DNA from: Roridomyces roridus
Taxonomy: Eukaryota; Basidiomycota; Agaricomycetes; Agaricales; Mycenaceae
Reading direction: 5' to 3'
Length of the DNA stretch: 64,000 bases
Assembly (NCBI GenBank): GCA_029378245.1
Contig: JARKIF010000178.1
Coordinates: forward strand, 1-64,000
Within the stretch, counting starts at the first letter, position 1; every line of letters starts with the position of its first letter. Positions 10,489-23,323 of this stretch are shown piece by piece. A program made the translations under genes and the position numbers. Below the pieces are notes generated by a model. It worked only from the letters and a program-made list of their open reading frames with translations, had not been told where the DNA came from and made no database searches.

Positions 10489-13400
10489 ATGCCGCCAGAT
10501 AGCCCATTGGCATCACCCGTGTACTTCATGGCGCCTGCGGAGACCTTATTGGAATCCCTGGGCCCCAAAGCTGACGACATCTCGTTCCACGACCTCACCG
10601 AAGCATACAACGCCTTTTCCAACAGAATCAAGTCGCAAATACGCGTTATTTTGAGCGTGCCAGAGCCGCAGCCTGCCCTCGTTTCGCTCCAGGAACATTC
10701 CCATCGAATCGTGCAGGCACTCCGTCGCGACATGAAACGCACGCGACAAGACCCAGCGGCCAATACTTCGTTCCAGAGCAACTCGTCGCAGGAGGAAGAG
10801 ATCCGGGTCGCGCGAGATTTCGCCCTACTCAATCACCATGTACTCTGCTTTGTATCCGATATTTTCAGCTTTCCGCCCTTGTACTCTATTTTTTCTGGTG
10901 CGTCTGCCCCTGTTAACTCGCTGTCTCTCGCTGAACATAAACTAGTGGATGATCTTGGAGCCATTTTGAACGACCTTCTCGTGTTGGGATCAGCCGAATC
11001 CATCCCCAGCCCAGCCTCCTGCCGCACATGGACCCTCATCGTATGGATCTTATCCGTGCAGAACCTCCCGTCGGCAATTGTGTCTCCGTTCAGGCGTGAA
11101 ATAGTCTCCGTCGTGAAACGCGCACTCGAGGGGAAAATGGGCAAAGATCAAGCCAAGTTGAACGGTCTCAAGGTTGTCAAATCTCTCTCGAATTTGAATC
11201 CTCGGCTCAAACCGTCGCTTGTACAGGCTTCAAGCCAGCTTTTAAAGCTGTATCCCAGCTTGTTTTCCTCGCCCCTATTGGATGTATTCCCTTGTGTATT
11301 ACACAACCTCATTTCAGAGTCGCCCTCTCAACGGCTCCAAGCCGCTGTTGCCCTTGGCCGCTTCGCTCAGGCCAAGCTTGGCGCTATTTCCGGTAGCTGC
11401 CATATGTCCCTCTCTGCAATCCTCACGACCTTCATCGACTCCGAGATGACCAAATCCAAGTCTGTCCAGCACCAACCTCGGCTTCGCGCCCTAATAAACA
11501 CGGCACTATCTGCGGACACGGATGCCCCTCCTGCAGAGAGCCCATTTTGGGTCGTTCAACTACTGGCGTCCTTTGTGGTTCTCTTGGACGATTCGTTCTT
11601 TTCGAATTCTCGTACGCTCAAGTTGACGCTTCAATCGCTCGAACAAGTGGCGGGGCATAAGCGTCACCTCGTCGCAGATTTGCACCCTCATGTTTGGAGA
11701 TGCCTCGTCTGGGTGTCTTCCAGGCTGCCCGTCCCCACTGATGAGGGCGAGGATCGAGTGTTTTTGACGCTAAAGCAGGATGTGAGGGGTGGCATCGGCC
11801 TGGCATTGGTTTTTTCACTGCTTGGGAGCGCCCCAGATGGTGGCGATATGACAGTCGCGTTGTCGAAAGCCCTTGTCGTTGTTGGGGACATGCTTTCCAG
11901 TGGCGATAGAATCGTTCAGGTGGATGGGATGGCTCTCTTGACGCGTCTCTTGTACAATCCCTCGAAAGGGGCTGCGTCGGTTGCCCCGCAAGATCTATTG
12001 ATACCGCAGCTGTTCGACGGAAGCCTTCTTTCGCCCAAACGAGAGGCCGTCAGCTCTACGGCACGCTCGCTCCAACGGCTCGACATCGGTCAGCTGCGAC
12101 TGTTATCCGAGTCGGAGATTAACCGCGAGTGGGATACTCTCGCCGATTTGTGGGCCCGGGCCACGCGTATCTCCCTTCAAGACAATTTCGATGAGCTCAC
12201 ATTACCGCCTCCGTACTTGACTGTGGCGAAATACAAACAACATCTGCTTCGCGCCTGGCAATCTTTACTCCTCATGCCATCCGATCTTACTCAGGGCTAC
12301 GGCCATCTGACGACTCCGGCACCGTTCCCAGCGAAGATTGGCAACGTGATTTGTTCGTTCATCGTGCCGGTGGACAGAACGGAGGCGCAGGCGCAGCAAT
12401 TGTGTCTGGTCAGCAGGATGTGGAGCACGGTGACCAACGTCTTTCAGCCGTCTTGGCTCGCTTCGCCGGCGGAAGCTGTTCTTGTTGCTGTGCTGAAGCA
12501 GGATTATAACGTGTCCGAGGAAGTGGTGTGCGATTTGTGGGTGGCGTTTTGCGATAAGCTTGGGTCTTACGGTGTTTGTTCTGCTACGCGAGAGGTTTTG
12601 GACCGGGCGCCTTCGGTAGAGGTGAAGAGGAGGCTTTGGAACACGGCTGTGGAATCGGTGCCCAAGGCCGATTTGCCTGTTTCGTGGAAGGATTTGGCTT
12701 TTCTTGTTGGCGTTCCTTGCAGGTTTGAATACTCCCATTTCTTTGGCGATGTGCTGACAAGTTTTCAGGTTCATATTCGATTTCGACTTTGAAGTTTGGA
12801 AAGAGCTTGTGCGCGTGACCATCGAGAACGCCAAGGTCGAGTCAATCACACCCGCCGCTGCTATCGAATACATCTTCGCGCTTTTGGGGAGCACTGAGAG
12901 GCTCTCAGAATCCCCCGAGGAGTTAACGATACTTTTGGCGTACGTTGACCTCACGGAAGAGACAACCCTACCCGAGGCCACCACCCGGGTCATGCATAAA
13001 GCTTTGACCAGCCTTTACCCTGAGCAAGCAATGAAGCCGGCCTCACTAAGGGTCATCCAGCGAACTCGAGATATCATGATATCCGCACCTTCAGAGTTGG
13101 CGCTTCCCCTCGTACTTTCATTGCAAGAGACTTTTTACCCGTGGCTCGAGGATGCGAATGAACTTCTCGATGACGATGTACGGAAAGAAGTGGTGCGTTC
13201 GCTCAGCTTTACCTTCCTTGCTTAGCTGAACCGCAGAGCAGGCCCAGTGTCTGTATACAACTCCCCTATCAACAATCGGTGATATCGAGCCTTCCGGCGA
13301 GATTCTGGTCTCCATTTCGCGCTTCCTTGCATCGCGAGCCGATAGTCCTGCGTTTGAGCAATTTTGGCAGATGACGTATCACGGGCGGGACGAGTTTGTG

Positions 13401-14590
13401 CACTTGTATACGGAGAAGATCAAGTCGATTTTGCGAATTTTGGATGGAGTGTGGGGCGGCAGTTTGGCTGCGGATATCTCTCTGGACACCGATACTGAAG
13501 TTGAGTCACATGCGGTGAGTATTATTTATCTTTATTTGGTCCATTTCTGATTTTGCATCAGGGCAGTTCTTGTGCTGAGTCGCAAGCGGACTATGAGGCC
13601 AACATGGAAGTGGATGATGATGATGACAAAAGCACGTCCACTATCCGACGTCGTTCTCGAACCCCAGTTCCGTCCAGCTGTGTCGAAGAACTGCAGCAGT
13701 CGGGTTCTTCTGTTTCCACCATCCACGGGCGAAAGTCTCCCGTATCTGCGAAGCGTGGCACTGAACACCAAGGTGTGGTGATTGCTGTTGCCTCATTTTA
13801 TCGCTCATGTGCATCTATAGCAGACACGGCTCGCAAACGAAGGAGAACCGGTGAAAGCGTTGAATCCAACGCGATCGCTGGCCCTTCTCGACTTCCTGCC
13901 GAGCCAATGAATGGAACTGGCTCCATCGTTCTCTCTTCTTCTCAGCGTAGTTCGACCTCGAAACGGAAAGGGAAAGGGAGGCTCGTTCTCGACTGCGTTG
14001 AGGTTGCCGGCCCTTCAATTTCACAGCAGAAAAAGAAACGGCGGCTTCTGCTTGACTGCGTCGAACTTCCCGCTTTTGCGACTTTCAAGAGGCGGCGAGT
14101 GGCAGAGATGTCGCTGCCCACACCTTCGCCTTCCATTAGGCCGCCTCCTACTCGCGATCCTTCCCCGAAAGAGGAAGAGGAAGATTACGATAGTTGGGAG
14201 GCGGGTATCTCGATGGCTGAACTGCAACATGTGTGCCAAACCACTGGGTGTGATGCAGCGCACCGTGAGTCCATTTTTGAGCTGCTTTCGAATATAACTG
14301 AATAACCTTTAGCTTCGTCAGAGGGCGAGGACTTTCCTGATCCCTCACCGGATGATTCCAGACAACGTTCTCATACAGTACCTATTCCACCGCGGCAGCA
14401 TCATCCACATCTAAGACGGAACAAGACATCTTCCCGAATGGACGCGCTGGAGCGCGCGTACACTGCTATAACAGATCCGGATGGTGAATCGCAACCCATC
14501 CACGACCTCGTTCAAGCGACACGTTGGGTCCACCAGATTGGCGCAGCATTGAACGAGCAGATAGGCAGGAAACTGGACAAGGCACGATAG
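10489..14590 (+). CDS. Rif1-like protein, diverged paralogue lacking PP1-docking motifs
   Basis: Exons 10489-12722, 12769-13192, 13242-13514, 13562-14264 and 14313-14590 give 1303 aa. The N-terminal helical-repeat region aligns by eye with the Rif1 gene at 18754-23323: VWILSVQNLPSAIV matches IWLLQTQRLPTAVL, and RALEGKMGKDQAKLNGLKVV matches the corresponding RGIEGELGKEG..GLKAI. Both have AF..FWQ(M/V)(T/S)Y before a low-complexity basic/acidic tail. The tail carries two RLVLDCVEV/RLLLDCVELP motifs, one of which also appears in the partner. Unlike the partner, no RVxF or SILK sequence is seen in the N-terminal part. Rif1 directs PP1 to chromatin to control replication timing and telomeres; this copy may have lost that part of the job. 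Confidence 0.7.
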
Positions 14591-14651
14591 TTGTACTACT
14601 ACTAATTCTGTAACGCAAGCCACTGTATTTTCTATTCATGGGCATTTTGAC

Positions 14652-16221
14652 ATGGCGATTCTCTCTCTGGATCCCACCCTCACAGCGGCGGTGGTTGCAT
14701 CTTGTACCGTCTACCTCGTCCTTTATCGACTTCAGACTCTGAAGTTCCATCCAAATGAGCCTCCCATCGTGCCTTCGAGACTGCCGTACGTGGGCCATCT
14801 CCTGGGTATGGTTTTGGAGGGCGGGCGATATGTGAAGAGCATAGGGTACACAACTCGACGAGCCAACTGTTCTCCCTGATGAGCCTTGTAGTTTACGCCA
14901 ACGCGAGCCCATCTTCGCCCTCCCTGTGCTGTCCGGATCGCGCATCTACGTGGTGACGGACCCTGTGTTAGCAGCGGCTGTCCAGCGCGCGTCCAAGACC
15001 TTGTCCTTTACGCCTCTCGTTCCCGACTTGACGAAACGCGTCATCGGCCTCGATATCCACACCGTCGCGCTCCTCCGCGAGAACATTGACCCCGAGCCTG
15101 GCGAGCCTCATGGGTTTCTGGCAGACATGCACGATATGGTCTACGAGTACTTGGGACCGGGCGAGCAGCTAAACGCACTCAGTATCGGTGCCGCGGGCGA
15201 ATTGGGTCGTCAGGTCGCTGCTTATGCTGCCCAACTCCAGCAGCAACCGACGAAGGTGGACTTGCTCGCATGGGTGCAGCATTTCGTTACTCTCGCGACA
15301 GCACAATTCTTGTACGGTCCGGAAAATCCACTAGCACGCTACCTAGAGCTCGAGAAGGCATTCTGGGACTTTGACCATGGCCTTGGACGGCTACTACTCG
15401 GAGCAGTGCCAGACATCATCGCACGAGCACCATACCGCGGTCGCGAGGCCCTCGTCGGTGCATTCAAAGAGTATCTATCCGCCGGTCAGCACGAAACCGT
15501 CGGCGCAGCACCCATCGTACAGCGACGTGTTGAAATCGCCCGGCAGCACGGGTTCACCTTGGAAGCCACCGCCCGGTCTGAACTCTCGTTTCTTTTCGCC
15601 GGTATCGTCAACACGGCCACGACGACCTTCTGGACGGTCTCACAAATCTTTGCGCGCCCTGAATTACTCGCTACCATACGCGCCGAGGTCACAGCAGCTT
15701 TAGTGGTGGAAACGGAAACAGACTCTGTCCGCCAGCTGAACATGGAGCTGCTCAAAAACGGATGTCCTGTCCTGCACGCAGTATTCCGCGAGTGTCTACG
15801 GATGGGTTCTGACAATTATTCTACACGCCTCGTCAAAACGGACACGGTTCTCGCGGGCCAGTGGCATCTCAAAGCCGGCAGCGTGGTCCAGATTGCCGGA
15901 GGCGTCATCCATGCAGATGAGAGCATCTGGGGCGCCGACACCGACGCATTCGAGCCAGCGCGATTCCAGCGGTTGGGCCAAGTACACCCCGCCGCTTTCC
16001 GTGCGTTCGGAGGTGGCAAAACTCTCTGCCCCGGCCGTCACTTTGCAACCAGCGAGATTCTCTTCTTCACGGCTCTCATCGTTCTGACATTTGATTTGGA
16101 GGGCATCGTGGTGCCAGTCAAGGAGGATAGGGTGTTACCAGTTCACGTCCTCGAGCCCCGGTCGCGGGTTTCTGCCAGAGTCCAAGTGAAGGATGCAAGG
16201 CCCATCCAGGCGACAATGTGA
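14652..16221 (+). CDS. Cytochrome P450
   Basis: Exons 14652-14845 and 14892-16221 give 507 aa. An N-terminal membrane anchor (LTAAVVASCTVYLVLY) is followed by the P450 fold. The I-helix region is AGIVNTATTTFW, the K-helix ExxR is ECLR, and the haem-binding loop is FGGGKTLCPGRHFA with the cysteine ligand. The I-helix has Asn where most P450s have the acidic residue of the acid-alcohol pair. This occurs in the CYP7/CYP8-type clade and its fungal relatives, some of which act on sterols or oxygenated lipids. The stop lies 51 bp from the stop of the converging CFA synthase. Substrate unknown. Confidence 0.9.
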
Positions 16222-16272
16222 TACAACTACGAATAAATACAATCCCTTGTGATACAATCCTGTGGTACAATC

Positions 16273-18469
16273 CTACTCGTACACTGTGCATCCATAGTCA
16301 GTGCATCCTTCTCGTGTGAATGTGATGATATGATCTGAAAGTGCAGTTTGTCATTTTCTATGAAAGATTTGGAGGGAACACTTACCCCCAAGAGTCCGGG
16401 ATGTAAAACCGACTTCACAGTAGCAGCTTCAACCGAGCTCAGCATTGAAAGAGGAGACAGCGAATGACGCACTAGTAATCTGCAAGATCATCAGCACACG
16501 GAAGCCATAGAAAAAAACTGTAACGTACATATCCACTTGCGCTTGAAGACCTCAATCTCCTCCTTGCCGTGAGGCCCGTTCATCACATCCGGATACTCCC
16601 TTTTCAGCGCAGGCACGATGACGCTTTCGAATTGACTCAGGAAGCGACGGCGCCATTCGCGGAGCGTGCGTGCGTAATGTGGACCGATGTTCGATACACT
16701 GTCGACGACCAGGCGCCCAGAGGAACCCTCGTTCATGGATTGAAGGAGGAGCGTCAGCGTGGGTAGGAATCCGCCAGGGAAGACTAGAAAATGCAGAGTC
16801 AGTCTGTGATCCTCTATTCCGTGGTCAACTTACTCTGAATCAAGTTAGATACGACAAAAACAAGAGTTGTGGACTCACCCATTTCCTCTGTAAAAGGGTG
16901 TCAGATTCAGAAACAAAACAGGCTGAGGCTCTCACAATGAAATCTATCTCCCGGATGTATCTCTCGAAGCCTGTAGAGGATGAGCAGGCGAACAGTAAAC
17001 CAGGTCGATACATACGACGCTCAGGGATAGTAATAACCTGTCAAAGTTCAGAATCAAAATGGACGGAGGTCGGTATTGAATTTACCTGCACACAACCCAC
17101 GCCACCCTTTGATTTCATAGCCCAGTCGACGATTTTCCAGTACCCGACGAGGAACTCGGACCCCACAGCTTCAATCATCTCGATACTCACAACCCGATCG
17201 AAAGAACCCTGCCACTCGGGGGGCATGTGTCTATAATCCATGAGGTGAACCTTGATTCGGTCCGAAAGCCCAGCCGCGGCTATGCGTTCCCGAGCCAGAG
17301 ATTGCTGTTGCACGGATAGAGTGAGTGTATCCACCGTCGTTTCCGGGACCGTTTGCGCGATGAGAATGGCCATGGATCCCCAGCCCTGAAGGAGAATGAG
17401 CCTGGATTTGAATTGGGATGAACCACGTACAGAACCGATCTCTAGGACACGGTTTCCGGGCTGAATTCTCGTTTTCTCGATGATATGGCTGAGTTTTCGG
17501 ATTTGTGCCTCGTAGAGCTCGTCCTCCTCCGATTGAGCTTCGCCTTGGGGCGCGGACGCAGGAGTTGATTTGCCCAGGCGTCGTAGTCCCTGGCCGCCGC
17601 TCCACTCGCTACGAGCCACGCCGTCCTTCATGTCCCCATCCAGGTCCTTGAATATAGCGCAGGAATACCTATCAAAGATGAGATGAGACGGTGGGGCTAC
17701 TTGCCAAGCATCTCACGTCATGTCCTGGGATAAAAAGCCTATCCAAATTGAGATTCTTGCACGAAACAAGGAGATATAAAATCACCAGCAAACATCTCAT
17801 TGGATATATCCTGATTCGACGCGTCAAGGAGAGATTCAATAAAGCTGCAAGGGCTTACATAGTGAGCAGATATGTTGGATCGGCTGTTTCCTATCGTGTT
17901 GAGAAAGCGGTAGGAAGTGAGCTTCTGGGGAAGAGTGAAGAGATAGGAGATTGTTGAAGACATGTTCGAAAGGCTCTCTCTGTTGGCGAGGAAAATCTGG
18001 AGATGACTTGTCAGAGAGAAAAGGCTGCAACAGCCATGCTACTGGCCTGGAACAACGACACCAGGTCGTCACAGTCCACCTCGCCGTACATGTACGCCTC
18101 AGAGAACCCAAGGTCGCTCATGAGGCAGAGTCTCAGCCAAAACGCGTCGTTGGACACCCGGAGCTCGGCCTTGGTCACAGAATCGTCACCAGCCGCGCCA
18201 ACCGTCGGGAACTGGTAGATGTGCGAGTAGGTGAGCACTCGGAGCTGGCCCTCGGTTATGTTTTGCATGAGACTGGTGGGTATTAGCAACTTTGGTTCAA
18301 AAGACACGAGATGCACGCACGAAACGACGGCGGCCTCGGACAATCTGGCCACAGGGGCCCAACCAGTGGCCATGGCCTTGTTGGTGATATAATTCCATGA
18401 ACGGTCGACGAGGCCTGTTATGGAGAAGGGATGCTTTGCGTGGGTGTCAACTAGGAGTTGCTTAGACAT
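16273..18469 (-). CDS. Cyclopropane-fatty-acyl-phospholipid synthase, 15 exons with microexons
   Basis: SAM-dependent methyltransferase that adds a methylene bridge to unsaturated phospholipid acyl chains. My model has exons 18469-18321, 18272-18047, 17996-17859, 17810-17786, 17738-17717, 17668-17431, 17385-17086, 17037-17001, 16970-16936, 16887-16879, 16834, 16783-16529, 16479-16473, 16426-16386 and 16334-16273. All phases agree, giving 514 aa. Text typical of the family: NISAHYDISNEMF, VLEIGSGWGSMAILIAQ (SAM loop), SIEMIEAVG, REIDFIRKWIFPGGFLPTL and KRKWIYYYCYCEVGF. The last two require the 9-, 1- and 7-nt exons. The intron after 18047 has a GC donor (GCCAGT). The ATG could also be 18481, adding four residues. 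The microexons are inferred from frame and family text, not from transcripts. Confidence 0.9.
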
Positions 18470-18753
18470 GGTAGAAAACAAGAGGAGTAGAGATTCACGT
18501 CGACGAGTTGCTAGAATCGGTGACGACCAGAAGTTGACCGATTGATCCAGTGATGAGACTGTGATTGGCGGTAAGGGGACGCATCGGTTGCAATCCCACT
18601 CGATTTCCGCCCTACCCAGGACAGTGGTAGATGGCGGTTGCAGTGGGCGGCGATTCGATGCTTGGCAGCAGAAGAAATGTTGGTGGTATACGTATACTAC
18701 ACATGCAGGATAAAATACAAAGCGAGAGATTCAGAATAATGCTGGGAATAATG

Positions 18754-21700
18754 TTAGAGAGAAACAATACGACTCGCACTCCCCATCTTTTGCACCGGCC
18801 GCGCGACTTTTCCCTTCAATGGGCTCACCGACATGCTAGAGTCATCGCTACTCGGAGGGTCGTCGTCGCGCATACGCCGTAGAACAGGCGAGTAGACGTG
18901 GAACGGAGTCACTTGGCCAAAGTAGGCATCGTCGTCCGAAGATGGAATTTCCTTGCGTTCCAAGAATGGGTCTTCATCACTATCCAAGTCGCGTCTCCGC
19001 TTCCTAGACACCTCTGAAGCACGACGAATCATCGCCTTGGAAGTTGACCGGGTCTGTACCCTGTTTTCGGTCGGCGTGACAAGCACCTCTTGCGAGTAAA
19101 CCTGGCGAAGAGTGGGCACCTCGACGCCGTCCAAAAGATACCTCTTGCGCTTCTTGGTCAAAGGCGTGATCTCCTCCGGATCCGCCTGCAGCGCAAACTC
19201 GACTGCTCTTTCCTCATCAACATCGCTCTGGCCAGCTCCGCCCAACGCCCTTCTCTTCAAAGGACGCTCGTCCCGAGGACGATCAGGCGATGCATGCTTT
19301 TTACTCGTACCAGCAACGTCATGGCCTGACTTTGGCGAAGCGGAAATGATGCGCTCCATAACAGAGGCAATCCGAGGCGACTCATTCTCCTTGTTGTCGA
19401 ACAACTTCCTGCGTTTGCTGGGCGAAGGCTTGTCGGTGGAGCCGCTCACTACGCGCAGTGGAGTCCGTTTAGGTGTAGAGGGGTGCTGGTATGAAGGGGA
19501 AGCAGAGGGCGAAGCAAAAATAGGCATCTTGAGTGGCCTGGGCGGGGTCGAAGCGCGGGAACAAGCGGTGGGAGTAACAGGTCGGCAGAGTTCATGCACC
19601 GTTGAAGCATCAACAGGCTCCAGGGACACGGAGCGGAACCGCGCAGGAGAAAGCTTGAACGGACTTTCACTGGGGCTGCTGGCATCCACAACTGGCTCTC
19701 CGCAAAAGGCAGGAGATAAGACGACTTTATCCCATGGCTCGACGGGCTCAGGTTCGTCGAATGCCGCATCCAGGCACGTTTGGATCTCCGCAGGCCATCC
19801 GCCCCTTGGTACAGGCTCCTTGCTATACGAGACCTGCCAGAATTCGGTAAAGGCATCGACGATCGCAGACCCTTCGCGACAGGTAAAGCCTGCTTCAAGA
19901 ACAGGACCAAACGATTCAAGAACTTGGAGCGAGGGGGATAGAGTGCTGATCTTCATGAGGACCACTTGGTACAAGGTGACGATCTAAATCCCAAAATTAG
20001 GCACAAAATGAATCCATGAAAGAAAACACTCACATCGTAAGCATACTCGGTCTCCCCCAACGCACCATGCTCGTCCGAGATCCACGCACACAGCCCACCC
20101 TCGATGATGCGCACCAAATCCAGCACAAGCTCGGCCGGGCACTTGTCAATCGCACGCGCTACAGACCTCAGCGTCCACAACGCTTGCTGCTTGTTCCTTG
20201 GTTCCGGAGGGTAATTTGACAGTACAACCTCGTTGATAAACTCGAACAACGTCTCCGGGAGCTCCCGTGCGTCTTCCATTGGCAAGTGAGCCAAGAGTGC
20301 GTCGGCAACGAGACAAGTCGCGGTGGAAGCCGGGTTGTGTTCTTTGGCAACAGCGGCGGCGACGTGGTCGACAACACTGACTGCGTCGAGCCCATAATCG
20401 AGAGCCTTGTCGATCCCGTGGCCAAGAAGGGATTCCCATAACGTGTAGTCCGAATCGTTGAAATCCCAGTTTTTGTGTGCCCTGCGACAAGTCAGTGTTT
20501 GTCAAAACCAAAAGATGAACCACAAACATGAATGGAACAGCAAGCAGTATAACAATCGCTTGCCAAACAGCCTCCTTCTCCCCCTTCCACTTTTCCACAA
20601 AACACCTCCACACCAAACTCCTGGTCTCACTCGTCCACTCCCACTTGCTATGAGCCGCCCCGTCATACTTCCAAAACTCTTGCACGTCCTCAGGGTCGCA
20701 AATGACGAGCACCTCGGCACACAAACTCGCCCAATCAGCCCTCGACACTTCCCCGGAATCAGTAAACTCATCCTCCGACTTCATGAGAATGAATAAAAGC
20801 TTCTCAGCAGCGGGGAACAGTTGGCTGGAGTTCGTGATGACTCGACGCGTAGCACCCCAAAGCGCGCTGACGATCTTGAGCTTCAGGGCGGCATTGGAAA
20901 GGCTGTTCGTCGGCTCCAACCCGTCGGTGCAGTATCGCACTTCTCCGGATTTCAAGGTCACGTCAATGTTGCTGTCAAGGAGGATGTCGACGAGAATGTC
21001 GACGGCTTGGATGGCGAATCCTGAGATATCAGAGTCGGGCGCTTCGCCTTCTGTTGAAATTCAGAATGATGGGCGCAATACAAATGAGCAACCAACCTTG
21101 CAAAGCAGAGACGTTGGCTTGAATCAGGTTCTCCCAAATCGATACCATGTTCGTCTACATCGCTTGTCAGCTGGGAGTAAAACCAAGAGAAACAAAACGC
21201 ACAGGAACGCTTGCATCGTCTGCAAGCCCCAGGGCGCCAAGGCACTCCTTCCACACCTCCACAAGCTTCTCAAAAACCACAGGCTGCGCGACCTCCTCCC
21301 TCGTCAAAGGCCGTACATCCTCCGTTCCAGGGCATTGCGCAAGAATAGACCGTACAGTCGTCTCAATCGCATTGAACTCGGCAGTCAAAAGCCCAGGCGA
21401 AGCAGTGAACAACCCACGAGGAAGGAGCTTGCTCCAATTCCACTCGCACGCCGGCCGGTCGAAAGAGAGCATCATCTCCAGCGCCTCGATAGCGCAAATG
21501 AGATTCGCTCCGCCTTTGCCAGACATGTTCTTGAGCACCGTCGATACTCTCGTGATGCAGTCCTCGATGGTGGGTTCAGCTTCTTGAAGGAGCGCCGCCA
21601 CAGTCGACAGGCCCACACCCATGTCGACGATCGTAACGACGATCTTCTGCCAGAAAATCTCCCGTCCTTGTTGAATCTGCTTCTGCTTCCGTTCGACTTC

Positions 21701-23323
21701 ATCCTCCTCCTCGACTTCGGATTCTCCCTCGTCGTTATCGGGAAGAAGAGGCTGGCAATACGCCCAAGCGGCGGATCGCCAAACCGCACAACCCAAGCTC
21801 CGCACCGAGCTCTTCTTATGCGTCATCGCCTGCGAGAGCAACGCAATGAACACCCTGCGTGCCCTGTCGTGGGCGTAGACAGCCGAGTTGGCTAGCACGA
21901 GAAGAGCTGCGAGTATGCTCAATCCCCAAACGGGACCTTGCGAGACGTGCTGCACTTCGGTTGCTTGCAGAGTAGTGCGCAGGGTGCGGACGAGAGCTGC
22001 TTCGTTGGAGGATTTCGTTGGTGAAGCAGATTTACGCGCCGGAGAGGAGGAGACGACGGTCAGATGTTCTACTATGGCTGCAGATATGCGGGTGTGCAGC
22101 GCCGAGACGGGCAAAGTCGCGAGACCCCGAGCAAATCCTCCTAGTGCGTGGCATGCGAGAGCGCGAATGGCAACTGTTGGGGCAAGAAGGTTTGCCAGCA
22201 CCGATGGAAGCAGGTCTTCGAATTTAGGGACGAAGATCGAGGGGTGGTAGACCGAGAAATCGTGTATGGCCTAGAAAAGGGTAAATAAGATTGCCTTTTT
22301 CCGATTTGTAACAACCTGCCTTCAAACCGTCGCTTGCTGAACCTTTTTTGCCTTCCTTGCCCAATTCTCCTTCGATACCTCGTCGCAGCGCAAACACGAT
22401 ACGGTCTGCTGCTGGCTCGAGGACGGCAGTAGGCAGACGCTGGGTTTGCAGAAGCCAAATGGCCAACGCGTAAGTCTTGCGGGCGTTCGGAGTTGGTAAT
22501 TCGTCGGCGAGAGGAATGGCAAGGACTTGGGTGAGCATCAACGCCAACTGTGGTGCTAAACACAAGAATTATCAGTCGGGTATCCCGCAATGGAGACAAA
22601 ACACGCACTAGTGAATAACGCATAGACTGCAGGGAGCGTGAACACCACACCAAGCAGCTTGAGAACCGAGTGGCAGGTGGTGCAAAGATCCCTCCCGTAC
22701 TTTGCTTTCTTCGCGGTCGTTCCCTTTTTCTTCTTCTTTGGGCTGCTTTTCGGCGAAGGAAGCATCGCAGCGGCGAGCTGGTTGTTTCGGATGCTGGCTT
22801 CCTCCTCAATGTCCTCCGCCGTCTGCGCCATCGAGTCGGGGTCGACTAAGCAACGCTCTAGGTCACGGACGACGGCGAGATGGAAGGCAGCGCGATTCTC
22901 GCGCAGCGGGTCGAGGATGGGCCACGAGGTGTCGGCATCCGTGGTAAGGGTGATATGAGCCCTTAGGCGGGCGGCGAGGACAGAATAGGCGCGAATGAGC
23001 GCGTCCAGCGAGGCCTCGACGTCGAGTAGGACGGATACATGGGAAGCCAGGTAAGTCGCGTCAAACTTGGGCTCGGATGGCTCGGGCGTGGTCTCGCGCT
23101 GGAACACGTCGACCATGGGTAGGGGAAGTTGGGAGGACTTTTTGAGAATGGACTTTGTTGGGAGGCATTTGATTGCCCGGGCGGGAGGAGGAGCGTGATG
23201 CAGGGGAGTTATGGTACGGTAGTCGTTCTGGGGTGACCAGACGACGCGAGGCCCGCCCAATGGGATGCGGTTTTCCTTCTCCCTGTGGCTGGTGTTGGGT
23301 GGGGTGGGAAGGCTCGAGCTCAT
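18754..23323 (-). CDS. RIF1: Rif1 homologue with PP1-docking motifs
   Basis: Exons 23323-22609, 22555-22320, 22270-21203, 21154-21097, 21050-20528, 20481-20034 and 19983-18754 give 1425 aa. The N-terminus carries RVVW (residues 26-29, RVxF type) and SILK (58-61). This pair of PP1-docking sites is known from yeast Rif1. A long helical-repeat Rif1-type N-terminal domain follows (IWLLQTQRLPTAVL, ALRRGIEGELGKEG), then a disordered tail rich in S/P, basic patches and acidic serines (DSDEDPF, SSDDSS). The tail has KRKRYLLDGVEVP, a motif shared with the 10489 paralogue. Intron 2 has a GC donor (AAG|GCAGGT). Role: PP1 recruitment to control origin firing, telomere length and repair choice. Confidence 0.78.
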
